Source: Chthoniobacterales bacterium | Lineage (GTDB): Bacteria > Verrucomicrobiota > Verrucomicrobiia > Chthoniobacterales > JACTMZ01 | Assembly: GCA_018402585.1 (NCBI GenBank) | Contig: JAGYIO010000003.1 | Location: forward strand, 62,001-126,000 | Length of the DNA stretch: 64,000 nucleotides | Direction: 5' to 3' | Part shown: positions 1 to 8,836 of the stretch, in pieces | Position numbering within the stretch: position 1 is the stretch's first letter | Layout of the letters: the number at the start of each line of letters is the position of its first letter | The notes under the pieces: generated by a model | The model's input: the letters and a program-made list of their open reading frames with translations, nothing else | Told to the model about the DNA's origin: nothing | The model's database searches: none | Made by a program: the position numbers and the translations under genes

Positions 1-820
1 TATGACCCGACGCGTTGATCGATTTGACCCGCGGCAAACGGAAATCCCAGACGAGATCCGGCGCGCAAAACGGCGCCAGAAAGCCGCCGCTCGCCCCGTC
101 CACATGGATCGGAATATCGAATCCCTGCGCCGCCTGCAGCTCATCGAGTGCGGCACTGACGGCGGTGACCGGTTCGTAATCCCCCGTAAAGGTCACCCCC
201 AAGGTCGGCACGACCCCGATGGTGTTTTCATCGCAGCGCTTCACGACCTCCTCGGGCGACATGATGAGCCGGTCTTTCGTCATCGGGATCTGACGCAATT
301 CCACGTCCCAATACCGCGCGAACTTCTCCCAGCAAATCTGCACCGGTCCGCAAACGAGGTTCGGTTTGTCTGTCAGCTTGCCTGCGGCACGGCGCTTGGC
401 CCGCCAGCGCCACTTCATGGCCATCCCGCCCAGCATGGCCGCCTCGCTCGAGCCAGTCGTCGAGCAGCCGATGGTGTCCGCCGCGGACGGCGCATGCCAA
501 AGGTCGGCCAGCATATGCACGCACCGTTCCTCGAGCGCCGAGGTCTGCGGATACTCATCCTTGTCGACCATATTCTTGTCGAGGCACTCGTTCATTAACT
601 GGTGTACCTCAGGCTCCTCCCACGTCTGGCAAAACGTCGCGAGGTTCTGCCGCGCATTGCCGTCCAACATCAGTTCGTCGTGCACCAGCTGGTAAATTTC
701 CTGGGCCGCCTGCTCCTCGCCAGGGAACTTGAATTTCGCCAGCGCCGTCGCCGCGTCAGGAGCGGCAAAGATTTGGTCGTTTAGGTCGCCAATCAGAGAA
801 CTTTTCGAATGCAAAGGCAT
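1..820 (-). CDS. gadB: Glutamate decarboxylase (PLP-dependent), 3' end truncated by window edge
   Basis: Reverse frame from ATG at 820 reads [30 protein letters not shown]... to ...[38 protein letters not shown], typical of Gad; absent from the ORF track because it runs off the edge. Confidence 0.9.
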   Translation of the reverse strand, partial: MPLHSKSSLIGDLNDQIFAAPDAATALAKFKFPGEEQAAQEIYQLVHDELMLDGNARQNLATFCQTWEEPEVHQLMNECLDKNMVDKDEYPQTSALEERCVHMLADLWHAPSAADTIGCSTTGSSEAAMLGGMAMKWRWRAKRRAAGKLTDKPNLVCGPVQICWEKFARYWDVELRQIPMTKDRLIMSPEEVVKRCDENTIGVVPTLGVTFTGDYEPVTAVSAALDELQAAQGFDIPIHVDGASGGFLAPFCAPDLVWDFRLPRVKSINASGH

Positions 821-949
821 GGCGGAATACTCGGGAACATTGCTCCGCGAGGCAATAACTGACGTTTTGTTTTCTTTCTTCGTCCGTCACTACCGCTCAT
901 AATGCAGCCTTGCTGACGCCCTCAGGCGTTATTCTTGCTCTCTCTTTCC

Positions 950-2188
950 ATGAAAACAAAACGCGTTCTTATTCTCGGTGGTGGTTTTTCCGGCTTAGCC
1001 TGTGCGCAGAAGTTAACCGACGAACGTTTTGAGGTCACTCTGGTCGACCGCTGGAATCACCACCTCTTCCAAGCGCTGCTCTATCAGGTGGCCACCGCGG
1101 GTCTGACCATGGCTGAAGTGGCGCAACCACTGCGGAGCATCCTCTCCGCGCGCAAAAACGTGACCACTTTGATGGACGAGGTGACCCAGATTGATCTGGG
1201 GGCACGGCAGGTGCACTTGAAGGACCACGTGCTCGATTACGATTACCTGGTCATCGGGCTCGGCGCCAAGACAGGTTATTTCGGCCATCCCGAGTGGGAG
1301 CAACACACGCATGGGCTCAAGAGCCTGAAGGACGCTATGCGGATCCGCCGGGAAGTTCTCTTGGCCTTCGAGCGGGCGGAATCGGCCGCGGACCCGGCGG
1401 AGACAGAGCGCTTGTTGACCATGGTAGTGGTGGGCGGCGGACCGACGGGGGTGGAAATGGCGGGATCGTTGGCCGAGCTATCGCGCCGAGTTCTCAAGAA
1501 TGACTTCCGCCGCATCGACCCCTCGAGCGCTAAAGTGCACCTTATCGAGGCCGGACCAAAACTCTTGCCCATGTTTCCCGACAGCCTGCCCGAGTATACC
1601 CGCGAGCACCTGACCGGCATGGGCGTCCACGTGCATCTGAACTCTCCCGTCGAGGAAGTGGGCCGGGGCTATGTGCAAATGGCTGGTGAGCGCATCGAGT
1701 CCGACATCATCATCTGGGCGGCCGGGGTGGAGGCCAGTGAAGTCACACGCACCCTGGCCGGCATTCCGCTCGACCGCACCGGCCGTATCGAGGTGCTGCC
1801 GGATCTCAGCCTGCCGGGTCATCCCGAAGTTTTCGCGGCCGGCGATCTTGTGGCCTTAACCGACCCGAAGGGCGCGGTCGTACCCGCGGTTTCGCCGGCA
1901 GCCATTCAAATGGGCCAATTCATCGCCAAGCTCGTGACCGCCGAGGCGGAAGCCGGGACCCGTCCGGCCTTTGTTTATTGGGATAAAGGCACCATGGCGA
2001 CGATCGGCCGCAAGGCCGCGGTGGTCAGCTTAGGCCGCTTGCAAATGCGGGGATTCGCTGCCTGGCTCATGTGGCTCTTCGTCCATCTCATTTTCCTCAT
2101 GCACATGAGGAACCGGGTCAACGTCTTCATTCACTGGGTCTGGTCCTACGTCACCTGGCAGCGCGGGGCGCGGATTATTCAGCCGTAG
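950..2188 (+). CDS. ndh: NAD(P)/FAD-dependent oxidoreductase, type II NADH dehydrogenase
   Basis: N-terminal VLILGGGFSGLACAQKL dinucleotide-binding motif, second VVVGGGPTGVEMAGSLAEL motif, VFAAGDLV motif, C-terminal membrane-anchor-like segment. Confidence 0.9.
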   Translation: MKTKRVLILGGGFSGLACAQKLTDERFEVTLVDRWNHHLFQALLYQVATAGLTMAEVAQPLRSILSARKNVTTLMDEVTQIDLGARQVHLKDHVLDYDYLVIGLGAKTGYFGHPEWEQHTHGLKSLKDAMRIRREVLLAFERAESAADPAETERLLTMVVVGGGPTGVEMAGSLAELSRRVLKNDFRRIDPSSAKVHLIEAGPKLLPMFPDSLPEYTREHLTGMGVHVHLNSPVEEVGRGYVQMAGERIESDIIIWAAGVEASEVTRTLAGIPLDRTGRIEVLPDLSLPGHPEVFAAGDLVALTDPKGAVVPAVSPAAIQMGQFIAKLVTAEAEAGTRPAFVYWDKGTMATIGRKAAVVSLGRLQMRGFAAWLMWLFVHLIFLMHMRNRVNVFIHWVWSYVTWQRGARIIQP

Positions 2189-2224
2189 GGCGTGATCATG
2201 CCGCGGCACGGCCTTTTCTGGCCA

Positions 2225-2285
2225 GGGGGCACGGCCGTCCCGGCCGTGTTGTCGTGTCGTGACGGGCGGGACGCCCGTGCCCCCT
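2225..2285. repeat. Intergenic imperfect palindrome (REP-like hairpin)
   Basis: Arms GGGGGCACGGCCGTCCCGGCCGT and ACGGGCGGGACGCCCGTGCCCCC are reverse complements with two mismatches. Confidence 0.6.
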
Positions 2286-2338
2286 GAAAGATCCATCGTC
2301 CGTTGCCCATTCGGTGACGGTGTTGCCGCTTCTACTTT

Positions 2339-4162
2339 CTACAAAATTCCTTCAAACGCACCGCGCTTCGCTTCCAGCTCCTCCCATCGACTGTAAGCCG
2401 CGCGGATTTTCGCTTCGAGTGCGGTCGACTCCGCCTCGATCTTCGGCAGAGCCCCGGGATTGGTGCGGTAGAGTTCCGCGTCCTGCAACTGCGCGGCCAA
2501 TGTGACCTGCTCCGCCTCCCATTGCTCGATCTGCCCGGGGAGTTCTTCCAACTCCCGGCGCTCCCGGTTGAGGAACTTTTCCGCACGTCCCTGGCGTTCC
2601 TTTTTCGGGACGTCCACTTTGGCAGGAGCAGGCGCGGCAGCTGGAGGCACCGCGGCGCCACGGGCGGACCAACGTTGCCAATCGCTGTAGCCCCCATTGA
2701 CCTCCGTAATCTTCCCACCGCCTTCGAAGACCAGCAGACTGGTCACCACCGCATCGAGAAAGGCGCGGTCGTGGGAAACGAGGAGCAGGGTTTGCTCCCA
2801 GCTGACCAGCAACTCCTCGAGCAGCTCGAGCGTTTCGGCATCCAAATCATTGGTCGGCTCATCGAGCACCAGCACGTTGGCCGGTTGCAGAAAAAGGCGG
2901 GCGAGGAGCAGGCGGTTGCGTTCGCCTCCGGAGAGCAACCGCGCCGGCATGCGCACGCGGTCGGAGCGGAAGAGGAAATCACCCAAGTAACTGTGGATGT
3001 TGCGGTCGCGGCCTTGGAAATGCACCGACTGCGAGACGCCGGCCACGTTCTCCGCCACTGTTTTGTCCAAATCGATCTGATCCCGCAGCTGATCCAAATA
3101 CACGACCTGCAAATTGGTCCCCGTGGTCACTTGCCCGGACTGCGGGGCGAGCTGCCCCAAGAGCAATTTGAGCAGGGTGGTCTTCCCGCAACCGTTAGGA
3201 CCCAAAATCCCGATCTTATCCCCGCGGAAAATCTCGGTGGAAAAGTTCTCGACCAGTGGCTCGGGCATTTCCGGGTGTGCGAAGGTGATGCCCTCCGCCC
3301 GCAAAACCCGCTGACCCGACACCGCGCCCGCCTGAATCCCCATCTTGGCCGTTCCCGAGCGCTCGCGGCGGCGGGCCCGTTCGCGGCGCAGGTCAAGCAA
3401 GGCCCGCACCCTGCCCTCGTTGCGGGTGCGGCGTGCTTTGACTCCCTGACGCAACCATGCTTCCTCCTGGGCTAGTTTTTTGTCAAAAGCCTTCCATTGG
3501 ACGGACTCGGCTTCGAGCACCCCGGCTTTGCGTTGCAGGAATGTGTCATAGCCGCAGGCCCAACCGAAAAGCCGTCCGCGATCCAGTTCGACAATCCGGT
3601 TGGCCAGGCGCCGGAGAAAGGTCCGGTCATGCGTAACAAAAAGCAGGCTCATCGGGTGCCTGAGCAGAAAATCCTCCAGCCAGAGGATGGAACTGAGGTC
3701 CAGATGGTTCGTCGGCTCATCGAGCAGGAGCAAATCCGGCTGCCCGGCCAGCGCCCGGGCCAGCAAGACGCGGCGTTTCAGCCCGCCGGAAAGCGAGCCG
3801 AACGCGGCCTCGGGAGGCAATTGCATTTCGGCCAGCAAATCGTCCAGCCGCAGATCGATCTCCCAATCCTCCTCGTGCCGGGTCAGCGAAATCCCGCCCC
3901 GCACCACGGAGAACACCGTGCCCTCCACCCCTTGCGGAACTTCCTGATCCAAGCGGGTCATGACCGCGCCGGGCGCACGAAGAATCTCCCCCGCGCTCGC
4001 CCCCTCTTCCCCGGCGATGAGCCGCATCAGGCTGGTTTTGCCGCAGCCATTACGCCCCAGCAAGGCCACCCGTTCGCCCCGCTCGATCGAAAGATCGGCC
4101 CCGTCGAGGAGGTAATCCCGCCCGTAGTGAAGAGAGACAGAGTTCAACTGCAGCAGAGCCAT
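2339..4162 (-). CDS. ABC-F family ATP-binding protein (Uup/EttA-like)
   Basis: Two Walker A motifs (GRNGCGKTSL, GPNGCGKTTL), LSGG signatures, DEPTNHLD/DEPTNDLD, C-terminal coiled coil. Confidence 0.92.
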   Translation of the reverse strand: MALLQLNSVSLHYGRDYLLDGADLSIERGERVALLGRNGCGKTSLMRLIAGEEGASAGEILRAPGAVMTRLDQEVPQGVEGTVFSVVRGGISLTRHEEDWEIDLRLDDLLAEMQLPPEAAFGSLSGGLKRRVLLARALAGQPDLLLLDEPTNHLDLSSILWLEDFLLRHPMSLLFVTHDRTFLRRLANRIVELDRGRLFGWACGYDTFLQRKAGVLEAESVQWKAFDKKLAQEEAWLRQGVKARRTRNEGRVRALLDLRRERARRRERSGTAKMGIQAGAVSGQRVLRAEGITFAHPEMPEPLVENFSTEIFRGDKIGILGPNGCGKTTLLKLLLGQLAPQSGQVTTGTNLQVVYLDQLRDQIDLDKTVAENVAGVSQSVHFQGRDRNIHSYLGDFLFRSDRVRMPARLLSGGERNRLLLARLFLQPANVLVLDEPTNDLDAETLELLEELLVSWEQTLLLVSHDRAFLDAVVTSLLVFEGGGKITEVNGGYSDWQRWSARGAAVPPAAAPAPAKVDVPKKERQGRAEKFLNRERRELEELPGQIEQWEAEQVTLAAQLQDAELYRTNPGALPKIEAESTALEAKIRAAYSRWEELEAKRGAFEGIL

Positions 4163-4264
4163 GGGCGCGTCACCCTGCCTCAAAAAAACTCCGGCGCAAC
4201 CCCAAAGTCAGGGACAGTCCGACGGGGTCAGCCTTGATTGATTGTGTTGCGCCCGAAAACGAGG

Positions 4265-5476
4265 CTACAAAACGCCCGACTCCGCCTCCGGAGCAAAAGT
4301 GTTCCGCGCGATGCGCGGATAGACCAGCGGGAATTCAAAAGCCGGATGACGCGGTCCCGACCACGGAGCATTGATCGCCGATAGGTGGCTCGTCAAAAAA
4401 TAGGCCGGCTCCACATAGTGACGACGCACGCGGGAGAACGCTTCCCATGCCGCTTGTCTGTCCTCTACCACCTCAATGCCATGGGATACCATGAAATCTA
4501 CAGTCTGATCCCATTCGGCCCGCGTGATACCCGGATCGGGCGCCAGGCCTTCGCCGCGATCGCTGAGCAGACTTTCCTCGATGGCCCACGTCAGCATGGC
4601 GTCCTCAGACGTGCCGCCCGCCGTGCGGGAAATCTCGCTCATTTTTAGGGCGTGGAAAGTGTCCGCCCCTTGGGCCAGGACGCGCACCATGTCCATGTTC
4701 CTTCCGCCTGCGACGGTTGTCAGTTGCAGGGCGGCCGCATCCATCACAGCCAGCAGCGTGACAGTCCAATGCCGGTCACGCACCGGCGAACGGAAATGAT
4801 TGAGCAGCGGATAAATGTATTGGCTGACCCGCATGGCGCAGAGCCAGTCGATAACTTTTTCCACCGCGTCCGGCTGCCAGTTTTCCTGCAAAACACGAAG
4901 GCGCACCAGCATCTCCGGACCCCACGCCGGCTCGCCGCAGGTCATGGCCATCTTGCTCATGCTCGTCTCGCGCGCCGTGTAGGCAGTGTAGAGCGTGAGG
5001 AGGAAACCGATGAAGACGGACACCACCGTTGTCCCGGTGAAGGCCGCGACAAACATGGCGATGTATCCGGGCGCACCCGTGATATCGACCATCCCGAGCG
5101 TGCTCATGCCGGAACCGGCGCGGTAGAAAGCGGCCGTGGGCGAGCAACCCGTCGCGCCGAAAAAGAGAAAGGAAAACGCTGTGACAAAAATGGCGAGGAA
5201 GAGCGTCAGATAGAGCAGCACGGTGGTCGGACCCTGCACGGCGAGGAAACGGTCCAACTGCACATAATTGCGCGCCCGGTGGGCGATGGCGCGGAACAAG
5301 ACGTGACAGGCCCGCGTGACCAAAAGCGCGATTTTCTGGTTGCTCGGACGCGGCACCAACATCACGCCGACCGCGGCCATGATCGCGGCCCAAAGCAGCA
5401 TCAGACCGAGGACCAGCGCGCCCCCGCGCAGGAAGATCATCATCCAGTCCGGTCCGGCGGAGGCGAGCAAGTTCAT
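4265..5476 (-). CDS. Multi-TM membrane protein, ion-channel-like
   Basis: Long ORF, several hydrophobic segments, soluble C-terminal half; no definitive motif. Confidence 0.6.
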   Translation of the reverse strand: MNLLASAGPDWMMIFLRGGALVLGLMLLWAAIMAAVGVMLVPRPSNQKIALLVTRACHVLFRAIAHRARNYVQLDRFLAVQGPTTVLLYLTLFLAIFVTAFSFLFFGATGCSPTAAFYRAGSGMSTLGMVDITGAPGYIAMFVAAFTGTTVVSVFIGFLLTLYTAYTARETSMSKMAMTCGEPAWGPEMLVRLRVLQENWQPDAVEKVIDWLCAMRVSQYIYPLLNHFRSPVRDRHWTVTLLAVMDAAALQLTTVAGGRNMDMVRVLAQGADTFHALKMSEISRTAGGTSEDAMLTWAIEESLLSDRGEGLAPDPGITRAEWDQTVDFMVSHGIEVVEDRQAAWEAFSRVRRHYVEPAYFLTSHLSAINAPWSGPRHPAFEFPLVYPRIARNTFAPEAESGVL

Positions 5477-5479
5477 GAC

Positions 5480-6337
5480 TCAGGGCTTGACCACGGCGAC
5501 CGACGCCGTTTGCCCGATGCGCAACGGCACGGGGGGCTCACCGCTCACCTGCACCCGCACCGGAAAGCGGTTGGGCAGGCGCACCCAGTCGACGGTTTGC
5601 TGGACATCAGGCAGCATCTGGTTGCCGGCGGTGCTCCCGTCCTGCACAAAAATCCCCCACGCCGTGCTGACCACTTTGCCCTCGAACGGCTGGCCGTTGT
5701 GCCCCATGAGCGTGATGCGCACGGTGTCGCCGGGCTGCACGTGGTTGATCTGCGTTTCCTTGAAATACGCCGCCACCCAAAATGTCGAGGTGTCGACCAG
5801 CGCAAGCAATTGCTGCCCGGCCGCGACATAGGTGCCGGGGCTGGTATTGATATTGGTCAGGTAGCCGTCGACCGGGGAGACCACGGTGGAAAACTCCAAG
5901 TTGAGTTCCGCATTGCGCACCGCCGCTTGCGCGGCCTCGACGTCCGCCTTGGCCGCTTCGAAGGCCTGCACCTGATCGTCATACTGTTCGCGGCTGATCA
6001 CATTCTGCTGCAGCAGATCGACCGCCCGTTTGGCATTCGCTTCCAGATCGGCCAGCTTGGCCTCGGTCTGCGCCAATTGGCCCTTCGCCTGCTCCAGCGC
6101 CGCCTCGAACGTGCGCGGGTCGATCCGGAAAAGCAGGTCACCTTTCTTGACTGGTTGGTTGTCCTTGATCGGGATCTCGATGACCGGGCCCGCCACCCGC
6201 GGGGCCACGCCGATGACATTGGCCCGCACGTAGGCATCGCGCGTCCAAGGCTTGGTCAGGTAACGCGAATAGAGGAGTAACGCGGTGACCAAGGCGAGCA
6301 CGACGATGCCCAGGGTGATAAAAATTTTCGGTTTCAG
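5480..6337 (-). CDS. HlyD/EmrA-family periplasmic adaptor subunit
   Basis: N-terminal TM, TRDAYVRANVIGVAPRVAGPVIEIPIKDNQPVKKGDLLFRIDP lipoyl-like domain, alpha-hairpin; start codon ambiguous, possible CTG overlapping the upstream stop. Confidence 0.85.
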   Translation of the reverse strand: MKPKIFITLGIVVLALVTALLLYSRYLTKPWTRDAYVRANVIGVAPRVAGPVIEIPIKDNQPVKKGDLLFRIDPRTFEAALEQAKGQLAQTEAKLADLEANAKRAVDLLQQNVISREQYDDQVQAFEAAKADVEAAQAAVRNAELNLEFSTVVSPVDGYLTNINTSPGTYVAAGQQLLALVDTSTFWVAAYFKETQINHVQPGDTVRITLMGHNGQPFEGKVVSTAWGIFVQDGSTAGNQMLPDVQQTVDWVRLPNRFPVRVQVSGEPPVPLRIGQTASVAVVKP

Positions 6338-6549
6338 GGGGCGAAGAGAAGTCCCAGCACGCTGCCGCAGAGTACAGCCAGCGCAATGAAAAAGAGCGGA
6401 AGATTCCAAATATGGCGGGTCAGGCGAAGTTGCTCGAGAGCACCCATCATGAGCCATGCCAGCAAGAATCCGAGCGCGCCAATGACCATGCCCCAAGGCA
6501 GCATGAAATCACCAAGCACGATTTCGGGAACATGCAGCGAAAAGTCCAT
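6334..6549 (-). CDS. DUF1656-like small inner-membrane protein
   Basis: 71 aa, two hydrophobic segments, next to HlyD and FUSC genes as in AaeX-type systems. Confidence 0.7.
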   Translation of the reverse strand: MDFSLHVPEIVLGDFMLPWGMVIGALGFLLAWLMMGALEQLRLTRHIWNLPLFFIALAVLCGSVLGLLFAP

Positions 6550-6562
6550 AACAAATCAAATC

Positions 6563-8818
6563 GTGTGCAGGTTTTTGCCGTGGACGCAAGCCGCCCCTGA
6601 CCGCACCATCCGCCGCGTGGAACTCGCCGCGCAGCAACTTCTCGCCCAGCGTGTGTGGTCCGCGCTCCATCCGCGCGCGGCGGCTCTCGGATTGCAGATG
6701 GCCCTCGCGGGCATGACGGCCTTCTTTTTCGCCCAGACCCTGCGACTGCAATACCCCTCTTGGTCGGTTTTCACCGTGATCGTGCTCCTGCTCGCGCGCT
6801 ATGTCGGGGCGATCGAGGAAAAGGCCTTTTTGCGGCTCATCGGCACGATTATTGGCGGCGTGCTCGGATACCTCGCGACCGGTGCGTGGCAGCAGTCACC
6901 GCTCCTCTATCTCACCACCACTTTTGTCATCGTGACCGTAAGCATGGCGTTTTTCGGACAGTCCCGCGCGCCCTACGCTTTTTTTCTCACCGGGGTGACT
7001 TTCATCGTGGTGGCGTCCAATGGAATGGCGCATCCGGACGATTCGTGGGCTTACGCCTTGGCCCGCGTCGAGGAGGTCCTCCTCGGTATCGTGGTCAGCA
7101 TCGTCGTGCAAACCACCATATTCCCGAGCTACGCCAACCGCGATTTCCGGCGCATCCTCGGCACGTCCCTCGACGAACTGGCCGTCGCGACCCCGCTCGC
7201 TGCCGCGCGCTTTACCGGGCGGCACCGCGGATTCGCCTCGGCACTGCGTGACTTTCCCCGCTTGGCCTCGCAGATGCGCACTCTGCTGCGCTCCGGCGCA
7301 CGCGAAAGTTCCAGCTTCCGGCGGGAGATCGGGCGCCACGGCAAGACGGTGGACCTCTTCGCTCGGGCCGCGAGCCTCCTCCGGTCGGTCGAACCCCTGC
7401 CGCCTGCCCCCGAACCTTATCGCTCGCGATTGGCGGGAGACGTTTGCCAAGCGGGGGATTTGCTCGCCGTTGGTTGGACGGAATTGCGCAGGAGTGGCCG
7501 CCTCGGGGCTGGTACGAGGACCGCTCTCGACGAGGTGGCGCGCCGCATCGGTGCGGCCATCATCGACCTGCGGGACAATCCCGAGGCGCAAAGCCTCGTC
7601 CCGGCAGAGATTGTCAACGTCTCAGGCCAACTTCTGGCCCTGCAGGAATTGCGGCAAGTCATCCTGAACCTCGACGAGCTTTGGCTTCCCGAGGAGAGCA
7701 AAGCTCGGCGTGAGGAGAAGCTCGCCTTGGCTCCCCCGTGGCCGGACGCGTTCTGGCTGCGCCACGGCATTCGCGCCGGACTGGCCACGGTCACTGCCTT
7801 GGTCATCGAAAATTGGCTCTCGCCGCCGGGAGGAACTTTCATGGTTTTGTGCGCGTTCAACTTCACCGCTCTCAATGCCTTGAGCCCCGAAGGCTCTGGG
7901 GACCGGGGCGCGTTTGACTACGTTGTGCTCTTTACCATCATCATGGCCGCAGCCGCTCTGGCTCTCGTCGCCGGCACACCCTTGATGGCGAGCTATGCCG
8001 TCTTCAATTTGTTCATCGCGACGTGGTTGTTTCTCTTTGGCTATTGGGCGTATGACCGCAACGGGATCACCGTGCCAATGCAAGTATCGTTCCTCACGCT
8101 TGTCTCCATCATCAGCCTGAACGCGCAAGAACCCGTCTCTTTCCAAAGTATCACGGGAACCTTTTTCGGATTGGTCAATGGCTTCCTCATCGCCTCCGTT
8201 TTCCAGCGCCTTCTTTGGCCGGTGTTGCCGCAGCGGCAGTTGCAGCGTGCGGTCCCGGACTATCTCCGCATCGTGGCCTCATGCCTGCCGGCCGGCCTCG
8301 CCAGTTTGCCTCTCTGGCAACGGACTAAAGTGGCTCTCACGCCTTCGCAAGGACGTACCTACATCGCGGCCATGGCCGGTGCTACCTGCCCTGCCGACGA
8401 GCGCGAGCGCTTGGAAAACTATCTTCTTACCCTGCAGCAGTTGGTCGGCGAGGTTCTTCTTTCCGTTGGACGCCTGCTTCCCGCTTGCCCCCCTCCGCTA
8501 GCGGAGGAACTCACTCCGCGCGTGGAAAGCGTTCGTACCATGATCAAATCCGGCTTGTACAAATTGGCTGATGCCTTCGCCCAATCCCGTCCGCCTGCCG
8601 ACCACTCGGCCGAAATTGCCGCCTGCCTCAGCGCCTGGGACGACACTATTGTCGTGATCCGCCGTGTTCTCCGTGAAGTAAACGCCGATGCCATCACCGG
8701 CGTAGAGGTGATGGGGTTTGCCTCCCGCTACCGCACAGCTCTTGTCCTCCTCAACCAGGCCTACGGCGAGGCCCGGCAACTCAAGCTGTCTGACTATCTC
8801 GGCGACGTGGCCTTGTAG
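6563..8818 (+). CDS. FUSC family protein (aromatic-acid exporter AaeB/YccS-like)
   Basis: Two repeats of hydrophobic FUSC-type segments separated by a soluble region; divergent from DUF1656/HlyD genes; start inferred (GTG). Confidence 0.8.
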   Translation: MCRFLPWTQAAPDRTIRRVELAAQQLLAQRVWSALHPRAAALGLQMALAGMTAFFFAQTLRLQYPSWSVFTVIVLLLARYVGAIEEKAFLRLIGTIIGGVLGYLATGAWQQSPLLYLTTTFVIVTVSMAFFGQSRAPYAFFLTGVTFIVVASNGMAHPDDSWAYALARVEEVLLGIVVSIVVQTTIFPSYANRDFRRILGTSLDELAVATPLAAARFTGRHRGFASALRDFPRLASQMRTLLRSGARESSSFRREIGRHGKTVDLFARAASLLRSVEPLPPAPEPYRSRLAGDVCQAGDLLAVGWTELRRSGRLGAGTRTALDEVARRIGAAIIDLRDNPEAQSLVPAEIVNVSGQLLALQELRQVILNLDELWLPEESKARREEKLALAPPWPDAFWLRHGIRAGLATVTALVIENWLSPPGGTFMVLCAFNFTALNALSPEGSGDRGAFDYVVLFTIIMAAAALALVAGTPLMASYAVFNLFIATWLFLFGYWAYDRNGITVPMQVSFLTLVSIISLNAQEPVSFQSITGTFFGLVNGFLIASVFQRLLWPVLPQRQLQRAVPDYLRIVASCLPAGLASLPLWQRTKVALTPSQGRTYIAAMAGATCPADERERLENYLLTLQQLVGEVLLSVGRLLPACPPPLAEELTPRVESVRTMIKSGLYKLADAFAQSRPPADHSAEIAACLSAWDDTIVVIRRVLREVNADAITGVEVMGFASRYRTALVLLNQAYGEARQLKLSDYLGDVAL

Positions 8819-8836
8819 CCACCGGCCGCAATAAAC

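Noticed and set aside
2522-3475. Long + strand ORF (317 aa) opposite the ABC-F gene
   Set aside because: Antisense shadow of a clearly homologous gene; no recognisable motifs, composition of a GC-rich antisense frame.
4652-6280. 542-aa + strand ORF opposite membrane protein/HlyD genes
   Set aside because: His/Arg/Gln-rich antisense ORF, no family motif; real genes are on the minus strand.
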